Assembly: GCA_021800795.1 (NCBI GenBank)
Contig: JAJYYO010000022.1
Span: 1 to 58,236 of the forward strand
Source of the DNA: Pseudomonadota bacterium
GTDB lineage: Bacteria; Pseudomonadota; Gammaproteobacteria; Burkholderiales; Gallionellaceae
DNA length: 58,236 nt
Reading direction: 5' to 3'
In this document: piece after piece, positions 15,862 through 25,224 of the stretch
How the letters are laid out: each line of letters opens with the position of its first letter
Position numbering within the stretch: position 1 is the stretch's first letter
Notes under the pieces: model-generated
Seen by the model: the letters and a program-made list of their open reading frames with translations, nothing else
Databases searched by the model: none
Told to the model about the DNA's origin: nothing
Position numbers and translations under genes: made by a program

Positions 15862-16385
15862 TTGGCCTGCAACTCCGAAATCAGCGGCAACAGCGTATCG
15901 CGCAAATTCTGCGGCGTGACGGGGCCGATCTGTTTGTAACGAATAACGCCTTTTTTATCGATGACATAGGTCTCCGGCACGCCATACACGCCGTAGTCAA
16001 AACCCGCTTTACCATCCACATCCGCAATAACCGTATCATAAGGGTCGCCCGCTTTCTTCAGCGTCGCGATGCCGTCTTCCCGTTTGTCCTTGTAATCCAC
16101 GCCGACGATGGGCAATACTTTCCGGGTGGCGAATTCCATCAACACCGGATGCTCATCCTTGCACGCTTCACACCAGGATGCCCACATATTCAGCAGCCAT
16201 ACGCGACCCAGCATCTCCTTGGGCGAGAACTGTCTGGCAGGCTCATACAAGATGGGCAGCGAAAACGCAGGCGCAGCTTTGCCTATCAGAGGCGATGGCA
16301 CTTCGCGCGTATCGCGCCCCAGCCCCTTGTAGAGAAAAACCGACAGAATCAGAAAAAGTATCAAAGGGAGTATGTAACGCATCAT
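15858..16385 (-). CDS. ccmG: Thiol:disulfide interchange protein CcmG (DsbE)
   Basis: A 175-residue thioredoxin-fold protein with an N-terminal membrane anchor (MMRYILPLILFLILSVFLY) and the periplasmic active site WASWCEACKDEHP, plus GVDYKD and the cis-Pro loop GVPETYVID. It keeps apocytochrome thiols reduced for haem attachment. The ATG at 16385 overlaps the ccmF stop (ATGA), with AAGGA eight bases upstream. A second ATG follows directly. The open frame reaches 16517 but without support. Confidence 0.95.
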   Translation of the reverse strand: MMRYILPLILFLILSVFLYKGLGRDTREVPSPLIGKAAPAFSLPILYEPARQFSPKEMLGRVWLLNMWASWCEACKDEHPVLMEFATRKVLPIVGVDYKDKREDGIATLKKAGDPYDTVIADVDGKAGFDYGVYGVPETYVIDKKGVIRYKQIGPVTPQNLRDTLLPLISELQAK

Positions 16386-18400
16386 GATGCTTGTCCTTGC
16401 AGCTTGTTGATAACGGGTTCCACTACTGCTTTTTCGGAAGCCTTTTGATGGATGCGATAGCGACGATCCGACACCGCCAATATGCCACCCAATGCCATGA
16501 ACAGACAGCCGGCCCATATCCAGTCGACAAAAGGCTTGATATAGATGCGCACGGCCCAGGCGCCGTCCGATTCAGGGATAGGTTCGCCGAGAGAGACATA
16601 CAGGTCGCGGAACAAGCCGGGTTGTATGGAAGCCTCGGTCAGCGGCATGCCCGACACATTGTATTGACGCTTTTCCGGGTGTAACTCAGCCACCAGACGC
16701 TCGTCCTTCTTCACTGTCACATGACCCTCGCCTGCAACATAGTTCGGTCCGGGCACTTCAGTCACCCCATTGAAGCGGAATTCATAGCCGCCGGCCATAA
16801 TCGTGTCACCGACATTCATGCGCACGTCGCGTTCCGTCTCGTAACCCTTGACCAGCGTCACACCGATGATGAAGACAGCCACGCCCAGGTGAGCCAGCTG
16901 CATGCCGTAATAGCTCATGCTCTGACGCTGCACGCGCGACAGAAAATCGCCCTCACCCGACCAGCGCTGGCGCAGACTGATGATGAGCGATGCGATGATC
17001 CAGAACGACATCAGCAGTCCCAGGGCTATCAGCGGCGACCATTTGTTCGATTCCAGCGACAGAAAACGTCCCATCAGCAACGGCAGAATCAGCGCCAGCA
17101 CCACGGCGCTGCCGAACCCCCATTTCACGCGGCGTGCCAGATCGGGCACGGCCATTTTCTTCCAGCGTGCCAGCGGCCCCAGTCCCATCATGAACACCAT
17201 GGGCACCATCAGCGGCACGAACACCGCCTGAAAATACGGCGCGCCGACCGACAGTTTTCCGTAGCCCAGAGCGTCCATGAACAACGGATACAGGGTGCCG
17301 ATGAACACGGACGCTGAGGCGACCGACAGCAGCACGTTATTGGACAGCAGCAACGATTCGCGCGACAGCATGTCGAACTTGCCGCCCAGACCCACTTTCG
17401 GCGCGCGCCAGGCGAACAGCAACAGCGATGCGCCTATCACCAGCACCAGGAAGACCAGAATGAAAATACCGCGCTTAGGGTCGGCTGCGAACGAGTGCAC
17501 GGAAGTCAGCACACCGGAACGTACCAGGAACGTGCCGAGCAGACTGAGCGAAAAAGCGCCGATTGCGAGCAGCACCGTCCAGCTTTTGAATGCGCCGCGC
17601 TTTTCCGTCACGGCCAGCGAATGAATCAGCGCGGTGCCCAGCAGCCAGGGCATGAACGAGGCATTCTCGACAGGGTCCCAGAACCACCAGCCGCCCCAGC
17701 CCAGTTCGTAATAGGCCCAACCGCTGCCCAGCGCGATGCCGATAGTCATGAATACCCAGGCTACCGTGGTCCAGGGACGGGACCAGCGCGCCCAGGTCGC
17801 GTCCAGTTTGCCGCCCAGCAAGGCGGAAATGGCGAAGGCGTAGGCCACGGAAAACCCGACATAACCCATGTACAGCATGGGCGGATGGATCACCAGACCC
17901 GGGTCCTGCAACAGCGGGTTCAGATCGCGGCCGTCGGCAGCTGCCGGCAACAGGCGCGTAAACGGGCTGGAAGTAAACAGCATGAACAACAGAAATCCGG
18001 CCGAGATCAGCCCCATCACACCCAGCACGCGCGCCACCATTTCCTCAGGCAAATGACGGCTGAAGGTCGCCACGGCGGCCGTCCAGACAGACAGCAGCAA
18101 GGCCCACAACAACAGCGAGCCTTCGTGACCGCCCCAGATTGCCGCAAAACGGTATTGCGCAGGCAGCTGTGAGTTGGAGTGTTCCGCGACATACAGCACG
18201 GAGAAATCATTGCCCAGGAACGCATGGGCCAGCACGGCAAATGCCAGCGCAATAAATACAAACTGCCCGTAAGCCAGCGGACGGGCAACCCCCATCAACA
18301 CGCGGTTATTGCGCGCCGCACCGAGGATGGGCAGCACGCCCAGGGAGGCTGCGAGGAACAACGCGATAATCAGGGAAAAATGACCTAGTTCTGGAATCAT
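16382..18400 (-). CDS. ccmF: Haem lyase subunit CcmF
   Basis: A 672-residue polytopic membrane protein of the haem ligation complex. It has the WWD signature GWGGWWFWDPVENASFMPWL in a periplasmic loop and many hydrophobic helices, with conserved His-containing loops on both sides. Length and start (MIPELGHFSLI) match the family; the longer frame to 18427 adds nine non-conserved residues. It takes haem from holo-CcmE and joins it to apocytochrome c held by CcmH/CcmI. A 47-codon orf separates it from ccmE, where ccmF would usually follow directly. Confidence 0.97.
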   Translation of the reverse strand: MIPELGHFSLIIALFLAASLGVLPILGAARNNRVLMGVARPLAYGQFVFIALAFAVLAHAFLGNDFSVLYVAEHSNSQLPAQYRFAAIWGGHEGSLLLWALLLSVWTAAVATFSRHLPEEMVARVLGVMGLISAGFLLFMLFTSSPFTRLLPAAADGRDLNPLLQDPGLVIHPPMLYMGYVGFSVAYAFAISALLGGKLDATWARWSRPWTTVAWVFMTIGIALGSGWAYYELGWGGWWFWDPVENASFMPWLLGTALIHSLAVTEKRGAFKSWTVLLAIGAFSLSLLGTFLVRSGVLTSVHSFAADPKRGIFILVFLVLVIGASLLLFAWRAPKVGLGGKFDMLSRESLLLSNNVLLSVASASVFIGTLYPLFMDALGYGKLSVGAPYFQAVFVPLMVPMVFMMGLGPLARWKKMAVPDLARRVKWGFGSAVVLALILPLLMGRFLSLESNKWSPLIALGLLMSFWIIASLIISLRQRWSGEGDFLSRVQRQSMSYYGMQLAHLGVAVFIIGVTLVKGYETERDVRMNVGDTIMAGGYEFRFNGVTEVPGPNYVAGEGHVTVKKDERLVAELHPEKRQYNVSGMPLTEASIQPGLFRDLYVSLGEPIPESDGAWAVRIYIKPFVDWIWAGCLFMALGGILAVSDRRYRIHQKASEKAVVEPVINKLQGQAS

Positions 18401-18416
18401 GTAAGTGCTCTCTTGG

Positions 18417-18560
18417 TTATTTGGCAACAGGCGCTGCGGCTTTTTTCAGTGCATCCTTGGCCTCAGGAGGCATGTAATTTTGGCTGCGGCCGCCGCTAAT
18501 CGGCTTGACATGCATTATTGATATATCGGCCTGCGCCGAAATTACATGCGCATAGCTCAT
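18417..18560 (-). CDS. Small 47-residue orf carrying a copy of the CcmE tail
   Basis: ATG at 18560 overlaps the ccmE stop (ATGA). The product ends in QNYMPPEAKDALKKAAAPVA-K, which mirrors the CcmE end ENYMPPEAKDALDKARKT. The DNA also matches with scattered third-position changes (AATTACATGCC, GCCAAGGA shared), so this is a diverged duplication of the ccmE 3' end. The first 27 residues match nothing I know. It lacks the CcmE haem histidine, membrane helix and barrel. It may be a decaying relic or a short coupled peptide. Confidence 0.5.
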   Translation of the reverse strand: MSYAHVISAQADISIMHVKPISGGRSQNYMPPEAKDALKKAAAPVAK

Positions 18561-19000
18561 TTTGTGCTCCCTTGCGTCTTCCGAGCCTTGTCCAAGGCGT
18601 CCTTGGCTTCCGGTGGCATGTAATTTTCATCGTGTTTCGCCAGCACTTCCGAGGCGTGCATGACGCCATCGGACTCCATCTTGCCCTGCGCGACCACGCC
18701 TTTGCCTTCCTTGAACAGGTCAGGCAGGATGCCCACATACACCACCGGCAAACTCTTCTTCAAGTCGGTAATCACGAAGCGTGCCGTCAAGCCATCCCCT
18801 TCACGCTTGAGGCTGCCCTGCTCGACCAGGCCGCCGATGCGGAAACTGCGGTCTTGCGGCGCTTCCTTGTTGTAGACCTGGGTCGGGGTGAAATACAGAC
18901 TGACGTTATCCTTGAGCGCATTGAGCACCAGTCCCACCGCCAGCCCCACGGCGGCGATACCGACAATAATATAAGCAAATCTTTTCTGACGCGGCTTCAT
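18557..19000 (-). CDS. ccmE: Periplasmic haem chaperone CcmE
   Basis: A 147-residue protein with one N-terminal membrane helix (RFAYIIVGIAAVGLAVGLVL), an OB-fold barrel (FRIGGLVEQGSLKR, VTFxITD-like VITDLKKSLPVVYVGILPDLFKEG) and the C-terminal haem-binding His in VLAKHDENYMPPE. It binds haem covalently after CcmC loads it and hands it to CcmF. Start and stop both overlap neighbours (ccmD upstream, the 47-codon orf downstream). Confidence 0.97.
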   Translation of the reverse strand: MKPRQKRFAYIIVGIAAVGLAVGLVLNALKDNVSLYFTPTQVYNKEAPQDRSFRIGGLVEQGSLKREGDGLTARFVITDLKKSLPVVYVGILPDLFKEGKGVVAQGKMESDGVMHASEVLAKHDENYMPPEAKDALDKARKTQGSTK

Positions 19001-19164
19001 GCACTCTCCTCTGCCTCGATCAACAGGCGCACCTGCTGCAGGGTAATTTTTCTCTTGTGTACCACCATCGCGACCTCAATTGCAAAAACCAGCAATGCCA
19101 CCGCATAGGAACCCACCCAGACATAGGTCAGCGGGTTTTCTCTCATCCAGATATCCAGGCTCAT
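18997..19164 (-). CDS. ccmD: Haem exporter protein CcmD
   Basis: A 55-residue protein translated by hand. It begins MSLDIWMRENPLTYVWVG, has a single membrane helix (YAVALLVFAIEVAMVV) and then a positively charged cytoplasmic tail (HKRKITLQQVRLL). Small size, topology and the position between ccmC and ccmE identify it. It stabilises the CcmC-CcmE complex. The ATG overlaps the ccmC stop and the stop overlaps the ccmE ATG, each as ATGA. Confidence 0.93.
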   Translation of the reverse strand: MSLDIWMRENPLTYVWVGSYAVALLVFAIEVAMVVHKRKITLQQVRLLIEAEESA

Positions 19165-19898
19165 TTTTTCACCTCCGCCAGCTCAGTAATCCATTTGGTA
19201 TTTCGTTCACGCTCCAGAATGATGCTGCGCACGCGCATCAGTATAATTGCGATGGCATACAGCCAGCAGGCCGCCAGCATGGTGAACATCGATTGCTGCA
19301 TGGTGACCTGCATGGAAGTCCCGGTAAATTTGATGGTCGAGCCCTGATGCAAGGTATTCCACCACTTCACCGAAAAGTAAATGATGGGTACGTTCACGGA
19401 ACCTACGATCGCAAGCAGCGCGGCTGCGCGATCGGCCCGACGCGGATCGTCTATCGAAGCATGCAGCGCGATAAAACCAAGATAGAGAAACAACAGGATC
19501 AGTTCAGAAGTCAGCCGTGCATCCCACACCCACCAGGCGCCCCACATCGGCTTGCCCCACAGTGCGCCGGTCCACAGTGCAATAAAGGCAAACAGGGCGC
19601 CGGTCGGCGCGACCGCGCTGGCCATCATCGATGACAGGCGGGTATTGAATATCAGGCCCAGCGCGGCATAACCCGCCATCACCAGATACAGAAACATGGA
19701 AAGTATCGACGACGGTACATGAATGTAGATGATGCGGTAAAACTCACCCTGCGTCGCGTCGCTGGGCGCTACGACAAAACCCAGATACAAACCCGCTGCG
19801 AACAGAATGGCCGACGAAGCCGCAAACCACGGGATCAGCTTGCCTGCCAGCGGGTAAAAAGTGGTCGGCGCCGAGTATTTAAACCAGTTTATTGCCAT
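19161..19898 (-). CDS. ccmC: Haem exporter protein CcmC
   Basis: A 245-residue six-helix membrane protein with the WWD motif MWGAWWVWDARLTSELILLF and flanking conserved histidines in periplasmic loops (IYIHVPSS, WWNTLHQG). It presents haem to CcmE. Normal length for the family. It precedes ccmD with a four-base overlap and follows ccmB after 17 bases. Confidence 0.97.
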   Translation of the reverse strand: MAINWFKYSAPTTFYPLAGKLIPWFAASSAILFAAGLYLGFVVAPSDATQGEFYRIIYIHVPSSILSMFLYLVMAGYAALGLIFNTRLSSMMASAVAPTGALFAFIALWTGALWGKPMWGAWWVWDARLTSELILLFLYLGFIALHASIDDPRRADRAAALLAIVGSVNVPIIYFSVKWWNTLHQGSTIKFTGTSMQVTMQQSMFTMLAACWLYAIAIILMRVRSIILERERNTKWITELAEVKK

Positions 19899-19915
19899 AA
19901 AAAATCTCTAAAAAA

Positions 19916-20593
19916 TCATTCCATAGAAATACGTAAAGCCTGCGCCGTCACCCAGGGGGTAAACGCCACAGCCAGCACCAGCAATGCGCCCAGCAGCGAC
20001 AGATGCGAGGATATGCTCAACCCGCTGGTCACAGCCTGCACCGCGCCCGTGCCAAAGATCAGCACCGGGATGCACAGCGGCAATACCAGCAGGGACAACA
20101 GCACCCCGCCGCCGCGCAACCCCAGGGTCAGTGCCGCACCAATTGCGCCTATCATGCTCAGGATCGGCGTTCCCAGCAACAGGCCCAGCATCAGCACGCC
20201 GATCGCCTGTACCGACATATCGAATTGCAGCCCCAGCACCGGCGTCATCAACACCAGCGGCAGACCCGACACCATCCAGTGCGAGGCCATCTTGCCCAGC
20301 ACCAGCACCGACAGCGACTGCGGCGCCAGCAGCATTTGTTCCAGCGTACCATCCAAATAGTCCGCCGAGAACAGTCTGCCTAACGACAACATTGATGCGA
20401 GTAAGGCTGCTACCCACAATACGCCGGGCGCCATCTTGCGCAGCATATCCGTTTCAGGCCCGACTCCCAGCGGAAACAGGCTCACCACCATCACGAAAAA
20501 AATCAGCGTGGTCAGCACATCTGCGCGGCGGCGCATCGCCAGCAACAGGTCGCGGCGCACGATCAGCAGCAGTAATCCAAATAAATTCTTCAT
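19916..20593 (-). CDS. ccmB: Haem exporter ABC permease CcmB
   Basis: A 225-residue protein with six hydrophobic segments and the family patterns GVLWVAALLASMLSLGRLF and DGTLEQMLLAP. With CcmA it forms the ABC transporter that releases holo-CcmE from CcmC. The ATG overlaps the ccmA stop (ATGA). Confidence 0.96.
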   Translation of the reverse strand: MKNLFGLLLLIVRRDLLLAMRRRADVLTTLIFFVMVVSLFPLGVGPETDMLRKMAPGVLWVAALLASMLSLGRLFSADYLDGTLEQMLLAPQSLSVLVLGKMASHWMVSGLPLVLMTPVLGLQFDMSVQAIGVLMLGLLLGTPILSMIGAIGAALTLGLRGGGVLLSLLVLPLCIPVLIFGTGAVQAVTSGLSISSHLSLLGALLVLAVAFTPWVTAQALRISME

Positions 20594-21198
20594 GACAGCG
20601 ACAGACTGCGCACGCCCGCCACATTCAGCGGCTGATGGGTGGTAAAAATCACCATACCCTGCCCCGCCAGATGTTCGGCCAGCACACCCTCAATCAGCGC
20701 CACAGCGTTGACATCCAGCGCCGTCAAAGGTTCATCCAGTATCCAGAGACGGGCTTTGATTACCAGCAAGCGTGCCAGCGCGACGCGCCGTTGCTGCCCC
20801 TGCGAGAGCACCTTGACAGGCAACCGCTCGCGCCCCTTCAGACCCATGCGCCGCAACGCGGCAATGGCGTCCGCTTCATTCAGCGGCAAACCCGACAAGC
20901 CCGCAGAAATACGCAAATTTTCCAGCGCACTCAACTCATCCTTGATGGCATTCAAATGACCGAGATACATCATTTCGGCGAAATAATCCTCGCCCAGGTC
21001 GCGCACGTCGGAACCTTCCCAGGCGATTTTTCCTTCGTCAGGCTGGATAAATCCGCACAGCGTGCGCAGCAGACTGGTTTTGCCGCTGCCGTTGGCGCCC
21101 AGAATTTGCATGATCTGCCCGGGATGCAGCTCAAGATTCAATCCTGAAAACAGGCGATGATCGCCGCGGCTACAAGCTAGGTTGCTGACTTCCAGCAT
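20590..21198 (-). CDS. ccmA: Haem exporter ATP-binding protein CcmA
   Basis: A 202-residue ABC ATPase with Walker [12 protein letters not shown], signature [15 protein letters not shown] and Walker [13 protein letters not shown], followed by the switch His in FTTHQPL. It is the first gene of the ccmABCDE-orf-ccmFGHI operon, in which nearly every junction overlaps. It is divergent from fabI. Confidence 0.97.
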   Translation of the reverse strand: MLEVSNLACSRGDHRLFSGLNLELHPGQIMQILGANGSGKTSLLRTLCGFIQPDEGKIAWEGSDVRDLGEDYFAEMMYLGHLNAIKDELSALENLRISAGLSGLPLNEADAIAALRRMGLKGRERLPVKVLSQGQQRRVALARLLVIKARLWILDEPLTALDVNAVALIEGVLAEHLAGQGMVIFTTHQPLNVAGVRSLSLS

Positions 21199-21268
21199 GA
21201 AGATAGACCTGAAATTGACAAGCGCAAGATTATATACGATTGCATCGGCCGATTGCGCACCATTGCTT

Positions 21269-21274
21269 TATAAT
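21269..21274 (+). promoter_or_regulatory. Probable -10 element for fabI
   Basis: A perfect TATAAT 34 bases before the fabI ATG. No good -35 lies 16-18 bases upstream. A perfect TTGACA at 21215 is too far away to pair with it. Only the -10 is offered. Confidence 0.35.
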
Positions 21275-21307
21275 CTCCGCCGACCAACCACTCATCAAAG
21301 GATATGT

Positions 21308-22096
21308 ATGGGATTTATGGCCAGCAAACGCATTCTGATTACCGGCATGATCAGCACCCGCTCTATTGCTTATGGCATCGCACAAGCCATGCACCGCGAA
21401 GGCGCAGAACTTGCCTTCACCTATCAAGGCGAACGCGTGCGTGACCGCGTACAGGGCCTGGCCCGCCAATTCGACAGCGAACTGGTATTTCCCTGCGATG
21501 TCGCCTCCGACGCCGACATCGACGAGTTGTTTATAAGGCTGAAGCAGCACTGGGATGGCTTTGACGGCTTTGTGCATGCCATCGCTTACGCCCCGCGCGA
21601 AGCCCTGGAGGGCGAATTTCTCGACGGCTTCAGCCGCGAAGCTTTCCGCGTTGCGCACGACATCAGCGCCTACAGTTTTCCGGCCATGGCAAAGGCGGCC
21701 CTGCCGATGATGGAAGGGCGCCGTGCGGCTTTATTGACGTTAAGCTATCTGGGCGCGGTTCGCACCATGCCGCATTACAACGTGATGGGCATGGCCAAGG
21801 CCAGCCTGGAAGCCAGCGTGCGGTATCTGGCTATGCAACTCGGCGCAAAGGGAATCCGTGCGAATGCCATATCGGCAGGCCCCATCCGGACGCTGGCGGC
21901 CGCCGGCATAGCCGATTTCAACAAGCTGCTGGGTTACAACGAAAAACACGCCCCGCTCAAACGCAACGTCACCATCGAAGAAGTCGGCAACGCCGCAGCC
22001 TTTTTGTGCAGCGATCTGGCCAGCGGCATCACCGGCGAAATCACCTATGTGGACGGCGGCTTCAACACCACCTCTTTGGGCTCAACCGAGGCATAG
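21308..22096 (+). CDS. fabI: Enoyl-[acyl-carrier-protein] reductase (NADH), FabI
   Basis: A 262-residue short-chain dehydrogenase of type II fatty-acid synthesis that reduces enoyl-ACP in the cytosol. It has the FabI nucleotide motif [15 protein letters not shown], the catalytic pair in [18 protein letters not shown] (Tyr-x6-Lys) and [12 protein letters not shown]. The start is set by AAGGA five bases before the ATG at 21308; the frame upstream to 21182 is unsupported. Convergent with rimO. Confidence 0.97.
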   Translation: MGFMASKRILITGMISTRSIAYGIAQAMHREGAELAFTYQGERVRDRVQGLARQFDSELVFPCDVASDADIDELFIRLKQHWDGFDGFVHAIAYAPREALEGEFLDGFSREAFRVAHDISAYSFPAMAKAALPMMEGRRAALLTLSYLGAVRTMPHYNVMGMAKASLEASVRYLAMQLGAKGIRANAISAGPIRTLAAAGIADFNKLLGYNEKHAPLKRNVTIEEVGNAAAFLCSDLASGITGEITYVDGGFNTTSLGSTEA

Positions 22097-22107
22097 GAAC
22101 CTGTCAA

Positions 22108-22129
22108 GCCTGCCGTTAAACCGGCAGGC
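22108..22129. terminator. Stem-loop between convergent fabI and rimO
   Basis: GCCTGCCG-TTAAAC-CGGCAGGC, a perfect 8-bp stem 12 bases past the fabI stop. No T-run follows on either strand, so it is a putative terminator or mRNA end structure. Confidence 0.45.
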
Positions 22130-22166
22130 CTGGCAGAGCGGATTTAAGAATACTTTCGTAAAACCC

Positions 22167-23483
22167 TTAAACCAGATCGCCCCACAGATCATGGGTATCT
22201 GAATCGGTAATCACGACTTTAACCAGATCTCCTACCTTCAGATGCTGACCGTCATTGATATAAACCTGACCGTCGATTTCCGGCGCATCAGCGAAACTGC
22301 GCGCAATCGCACCTTCCTCGTCCACCTCGTCCACCAGCACCGTCAGTGTCTTGCCGATCTTCAGTTTCAGGCGTTCTTCGCTGATTTCTTCCTGTAGCCA
22401 CATCAGGCGCGCCAGACGTTCCTGCTGCACTTCCGGCGGCACGTGATCCGGCAAGTCGTTGGCAACGGCGCCTTCGACCGGTGAATAGGCAAACGCGCCC
22501 ACCCGATCCAGCTGCGCTTCTTCAATAAAATCCAGCAGCTCCTCGAATTCTTCTTCGGTCTCGCCGGGGAAACCCACGATAAAGGTACTGCGCAGGGTCA
22601 GTTCAGGACAAATCTCGCGCCATTGCTTGATGCGCGCCAATACACCCTCGCTGTTGCCGGGGCGTTTCATCAGTTTCAGGATACGCTGGTTGGCGTGCTG
22701 AAACGGAATATCCAGATAGGGCAGTATCTTGCCTTCCGCCATCAACGGAATCACCTCGTCCACATGCGGATAAGGATACACATAATGCAGCCGCACCCAT
22801 ACGCCCAACGTCCCGAGCGCGACAGCAAGCTCAGTCATGCGCGTCCTGAGTGGCTTGCCGCCCCAGAAGCCGGTGCGGTATTTCACATCCACCCCGTAGG
22901 CGCTGGTGTCCTGAGAGATCACCAGCAATTCTTTCACTCCGGCGTTGACCAGATTTTCGGCCTCCAGCATCACGTCCCCCACCGGGCGGCTGACCAGATC
23001 GCCGCGCATGCTGGGGATAATGCAGAAGGTGCAGCGATGATTGCAGCCTTCGGAAATCTTCAGATAAGCATAGTGTTTCGGCGTCAGACGGATGCCTTGC
23101 GGCGGCACCAGATCGGTATACGGATCATGGGGTTTAGGCAGATGCAAATGCACCGCCTCCATCACTTCGTCGGTCGCGTGCGGCCCGGTGACCGCAAGCA
23201 CCCTGGGATGCGCCTGTTTGACCACATCGCCCTTTGCACCCAGACAGCCGGTGACAATCACTTTGCCGTTCTCCGCCAGCGCCTCACCGATCGCATCGAG
23301 CGATTCTTCCACCGCGCTGTCGATGAAACCGCAGGTATTGACCACCACCAGATTAGCATCCTGGTAGCTCGCGGAAATCAGATAGCCCTCTGCGCGCAGA
23401 CGCGTCAGAATATGCTCGGAGTCCACCGTCGCCTTGGGACAACCGAGCGAGACGAAACCGACTTTTGGAATTGAATTGTTCAT
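22167..23483 (-). CDS. rimO: Ribosomal protein S12 methylthiotransferase RimO
   Basis: A 438-residue radical-SAM enzyme that adds a methylthio group to the beta-carbon of an Asp of ribosomal protein S12. Order: MTTase N-terminal domain ([33 protein letters not shown], three auxiliary-cluster Cys), radical SAM core ([17 protein letters not shown], CxxxCxxC), then a C-terminal TRAM domain ([13 protein letters not shown]...VGDLVKVVI). The [11 protein letters not shown]-terminus separates RimO from MiaB. Normal length. Confidence 0.97.
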   Translation of the reverse strand: MNNSIPKVGFVSLGCPKATVDSEHILTRLRAEGYLISASYQDANLVVVNTCGFIDSAVEESLDAIGEALAENGKVIVTGCLGAKGDVVKQAHPRVLAVTGPHATDEVMEAVHLHLPKPHDPYTDLVPPQGIRLTPKHYAYLKISEGCNHRCTFCIIPSMRGDLVSRPVGDVMLEAENLVNAGVKELLVISQDTSAYGVDVKYRTGFWGGKPLRTRMTELAVALGTLGVWVRLHYVYPYPHVDEVIPLMAEGKILPYLDIPFQHANQRILKLMKRPGNSEGVLARIKQWREICPELTLRSTFIVGFPGETEEEFEELLDFIEEAQLDRVGAFAYSPVEGAVANDLPDHVPPEVQQERLARLMWLQEEISEERLKLKIGKTLTVLVDEVDEEGAIARSFADAPEIDGQVYINDGQHLKVGDLVKVVITDSDTHDLWGDLV

Positions 23484-23498
23484 AGTAAATTTTTAAAG

Positions 23499-24449
23499 TT
23501 AGGCGCCAACCGCCAGATTGACAAAAAATATTGAAGATACACCCGCCACGATCAGCGACACCTGTTCCAGCGTATCGCGCAGTCGCGTGCGTTGATGTAA
23601 ACCGGGGATCAGGTCGGCCACCGCGATATAGATCATGCTCGCGGCAGCCAGGCCCAGCAGGGTCGGCACGACGCCCTGTATGGATTGCAGGGCGAAATAA
23701 GCCAGCACGCCGCCTGCCAGTGTCGCGAGGCTGGCCAGCATGTTCAGCCATAAAGCTTGCGCACGGCTGTAGCCTGTATGCAGCAGAACCATGAAGTCGC
23801 CGACCTCCTGGGGAATTTCGTGCGCGGTAATCGCCAGTGCAGTCACGATACCCAGATGTACGTCGGTTATAAATGCGGCCGCGATGATCACCCCGTCGAC
23901 AAAATTATGGAAACCGCCGCCCACCACCAGCATCAGTCCGGTGCGCCCGTGCACCTGCGGTTTTGACGATTCGTTAACGTGAAATTCGCGCGAGCGTTCG
24001 TTTGCCTCCTCGCCCTCCGGGAGAGGATTGAGGTGAGGGAAACGTGCATGGCGAGTTTGCGAGTTATTGCCCATACTGGCAATATCCCTGCGAGAATCGT
24101 TTGCATCATCTGGAATGGCTATTTCGTCACGCACGTTAGGCTCATGCGCTTCGCAGTGATCGTGGTGGCAATGACGCCACAACAGCAGTTTTTCCAGTAT
24201 GAAAAACAGCAGTATGCCGGCCAGTATCGTGCCGCTGAGCACGGCGCCATTCGTCGTCAGCTTGATCGCTTCGGGCAGAATGTCGAGAAACACCGCACCC
24301 AGCAACGCGCCTATCGCATAGCTGACCAGCGCATTCACCCAGTGCGCACGCGCGTTCAGGGCGAAAAGCGCGGCGCAAAACACGCTCAGCGCGCCACCTA
24401 GCAGACTGGAAGCAGCAATCCACAGCAAAACAGTCATGGGTTCATTCAA
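23499..24449 (-). CDS. ZIP-family metal transporter with repeat-derived loop
   Basis: A 316-residue membrane protein with about eight hydrophobic segments, a His-rich patch (WRHCHHDHCEAHE) after helix 3, and the ZIP signature in helices 4 and 5 (GGGFHNFVDGVIIAAAF, ALAITAHEIPQEVGDF). Zn2+ or Fe2+ uptake is expected; the metal cannot be assigned. Residues about 118-159 (SRRDIASMGNN...PHLNPLPEGEEANERSREF) are encoded by a full-length dispersed repeat and fall in the variable loop between helices 3 and 4. The first ATG is used; ATG at 24437 is an alternative and neither has a clear ribosome site. Confidence 0.9.
   Translation of the reverse strand: MNEPMTVLLWIAASSLLGGALSVFCAALFALNARAHWVNALVSYAIGALLGAVFLDILPEAIKLTTNGAVLSGTILAGILLFFILEKLLLWRHCHHDHCEAHEPNVRDEIAIPDDANDSRRDIASMGNNSQTRHARFPHLNPLPEGEEANERSREFHVNESSKPQVHGRTGLMLVVGGGFHNFVDGVIIAAAFITDVHLGIVTALAITAHEIPQEVGDFMVLLHTGYSRAQALWLNMLASLATLAGGVLAYFALQSIQGVVPTLLGLAAASMIYIAVADLIPGLHQRTRLRDTLEQVSLIVAGVSSIFFVNLAVGA
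23974..24098. repeat. Dispersed palindromic repeat, full-length copy inside the ZIP gene
   Basis: About 125 bp, reverse-oriented relative to 906-1027 and sharing its blocks in order. The internal hairpin here is ATTGCC-N5-GGGCAAT instead of GCCC-TGC-GGGC, so the stem position is kept while the sequence differs. Length and phase keep the reading frame open. Confidence 0.8.
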
Positions 24450-24556
24450 AAATTAAGACCTTGCATTATAGCCGATTGCGCCGATCTCAAACGGCCTTAC
24501 TGTAAGCGTCACACACGTGATAACATCAAAAATAATTCTATTTGTTCTGAAAACTT

Positions 24557-25186
24557 ATGACCACCCCACCAATTTTCTCGCCCCTCGACGCCCGCGTGCT
24601 GGGGGTACTGATCGAAAAAGAAAAAACCGTGCCGGATACCTACCCGCTCTCGTTAAACACGCTGACGCTGGGTTGCAATCAGAAGACCGCACGCGACCCG
24701 ATCATGTCAGCCACTGAATCCGAGGTGCTGGCGGCGCTTGACAACCTCAAAGGATATTCGCTGATCATCGAATCCAGCGGCTCCCGCGTGATGCGTTATG
24801 CACACAATGCGCGGCGCGCATTCAAACTACCCGAGCAGTCCGTCGCCCTGCTGGCCGTGCTGATGCTGCGCGGCCCGCAGACGGCGGGCGAATTGCGCAC
24901 CCATTGCGACCGCCTGCACCCGTTTGGCGACATCTCCTCGGTGGAAGCCTTTCTGGAAGAACTGAGTGAAGCCGAATGGGTCGTCAGGCTGCCAAAGCTG
25001 CCCGGCTCCCGCGAGCACCGCTGGGCGCATCTGTTATGCGGGGCAGTGGACATGGACGCGCTTAAGGCAAACATCCCCCTTTTTCGGCCCGACATCATTG
25101 CCGAACTTCAGACCAATGTCGCCCGACTCACTGAAGAAGTGGCAACGCTGCGCAGCATGCTGGAAAACATGCAGACAGCGCCGTGA
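24557..25186 (+). CDS. yceH: YceH family protein (DUF480)
   Basis: A 209-residue protein matching DUF480/YceH from end to end: LDARVLGVLIEKEKTVPDTYPLSLN, NQKTARDP, LMLRGPQTAGELRTHC and a C-terminal coiled-coil segment (EEVATLRSMLENM). The fold is two winged-helix domains; the cellular role is not established. It is divergent from the ZIP gene and faces the diguanylate cyclase gene. Confidence 0.93.
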   Translation: MTTPPIFSPLDARVLGVLIEKEKTVPDTYPLSLNTLTLGCNQKTARDPIMSATESEVLAALDNLKGYSLIIESSGSRVMRYAHNARRAFKLPEQSVALLAVLMLRGPQTAGELRTHCDRLHPFGDISSVEAFLEELSEAEWVVRLPKLPGSREHRWAHLLCGAVDMDALKANIPLFRPDIIAELQTNVARLTEEVATLRSMLENMQTAP

Positions 25187-25224
25187 GCACGCTGACTGCC
25201 TTCACTTTTACCATCAGCGACCAC

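Noticed and set aside
21215..21240. TTGACA with TACGAT before fabI as its promoter
   Set aside because: The spacer is only 14 bases; the TATAAT at 21269 is a better -10, though it lacks a clear -35.
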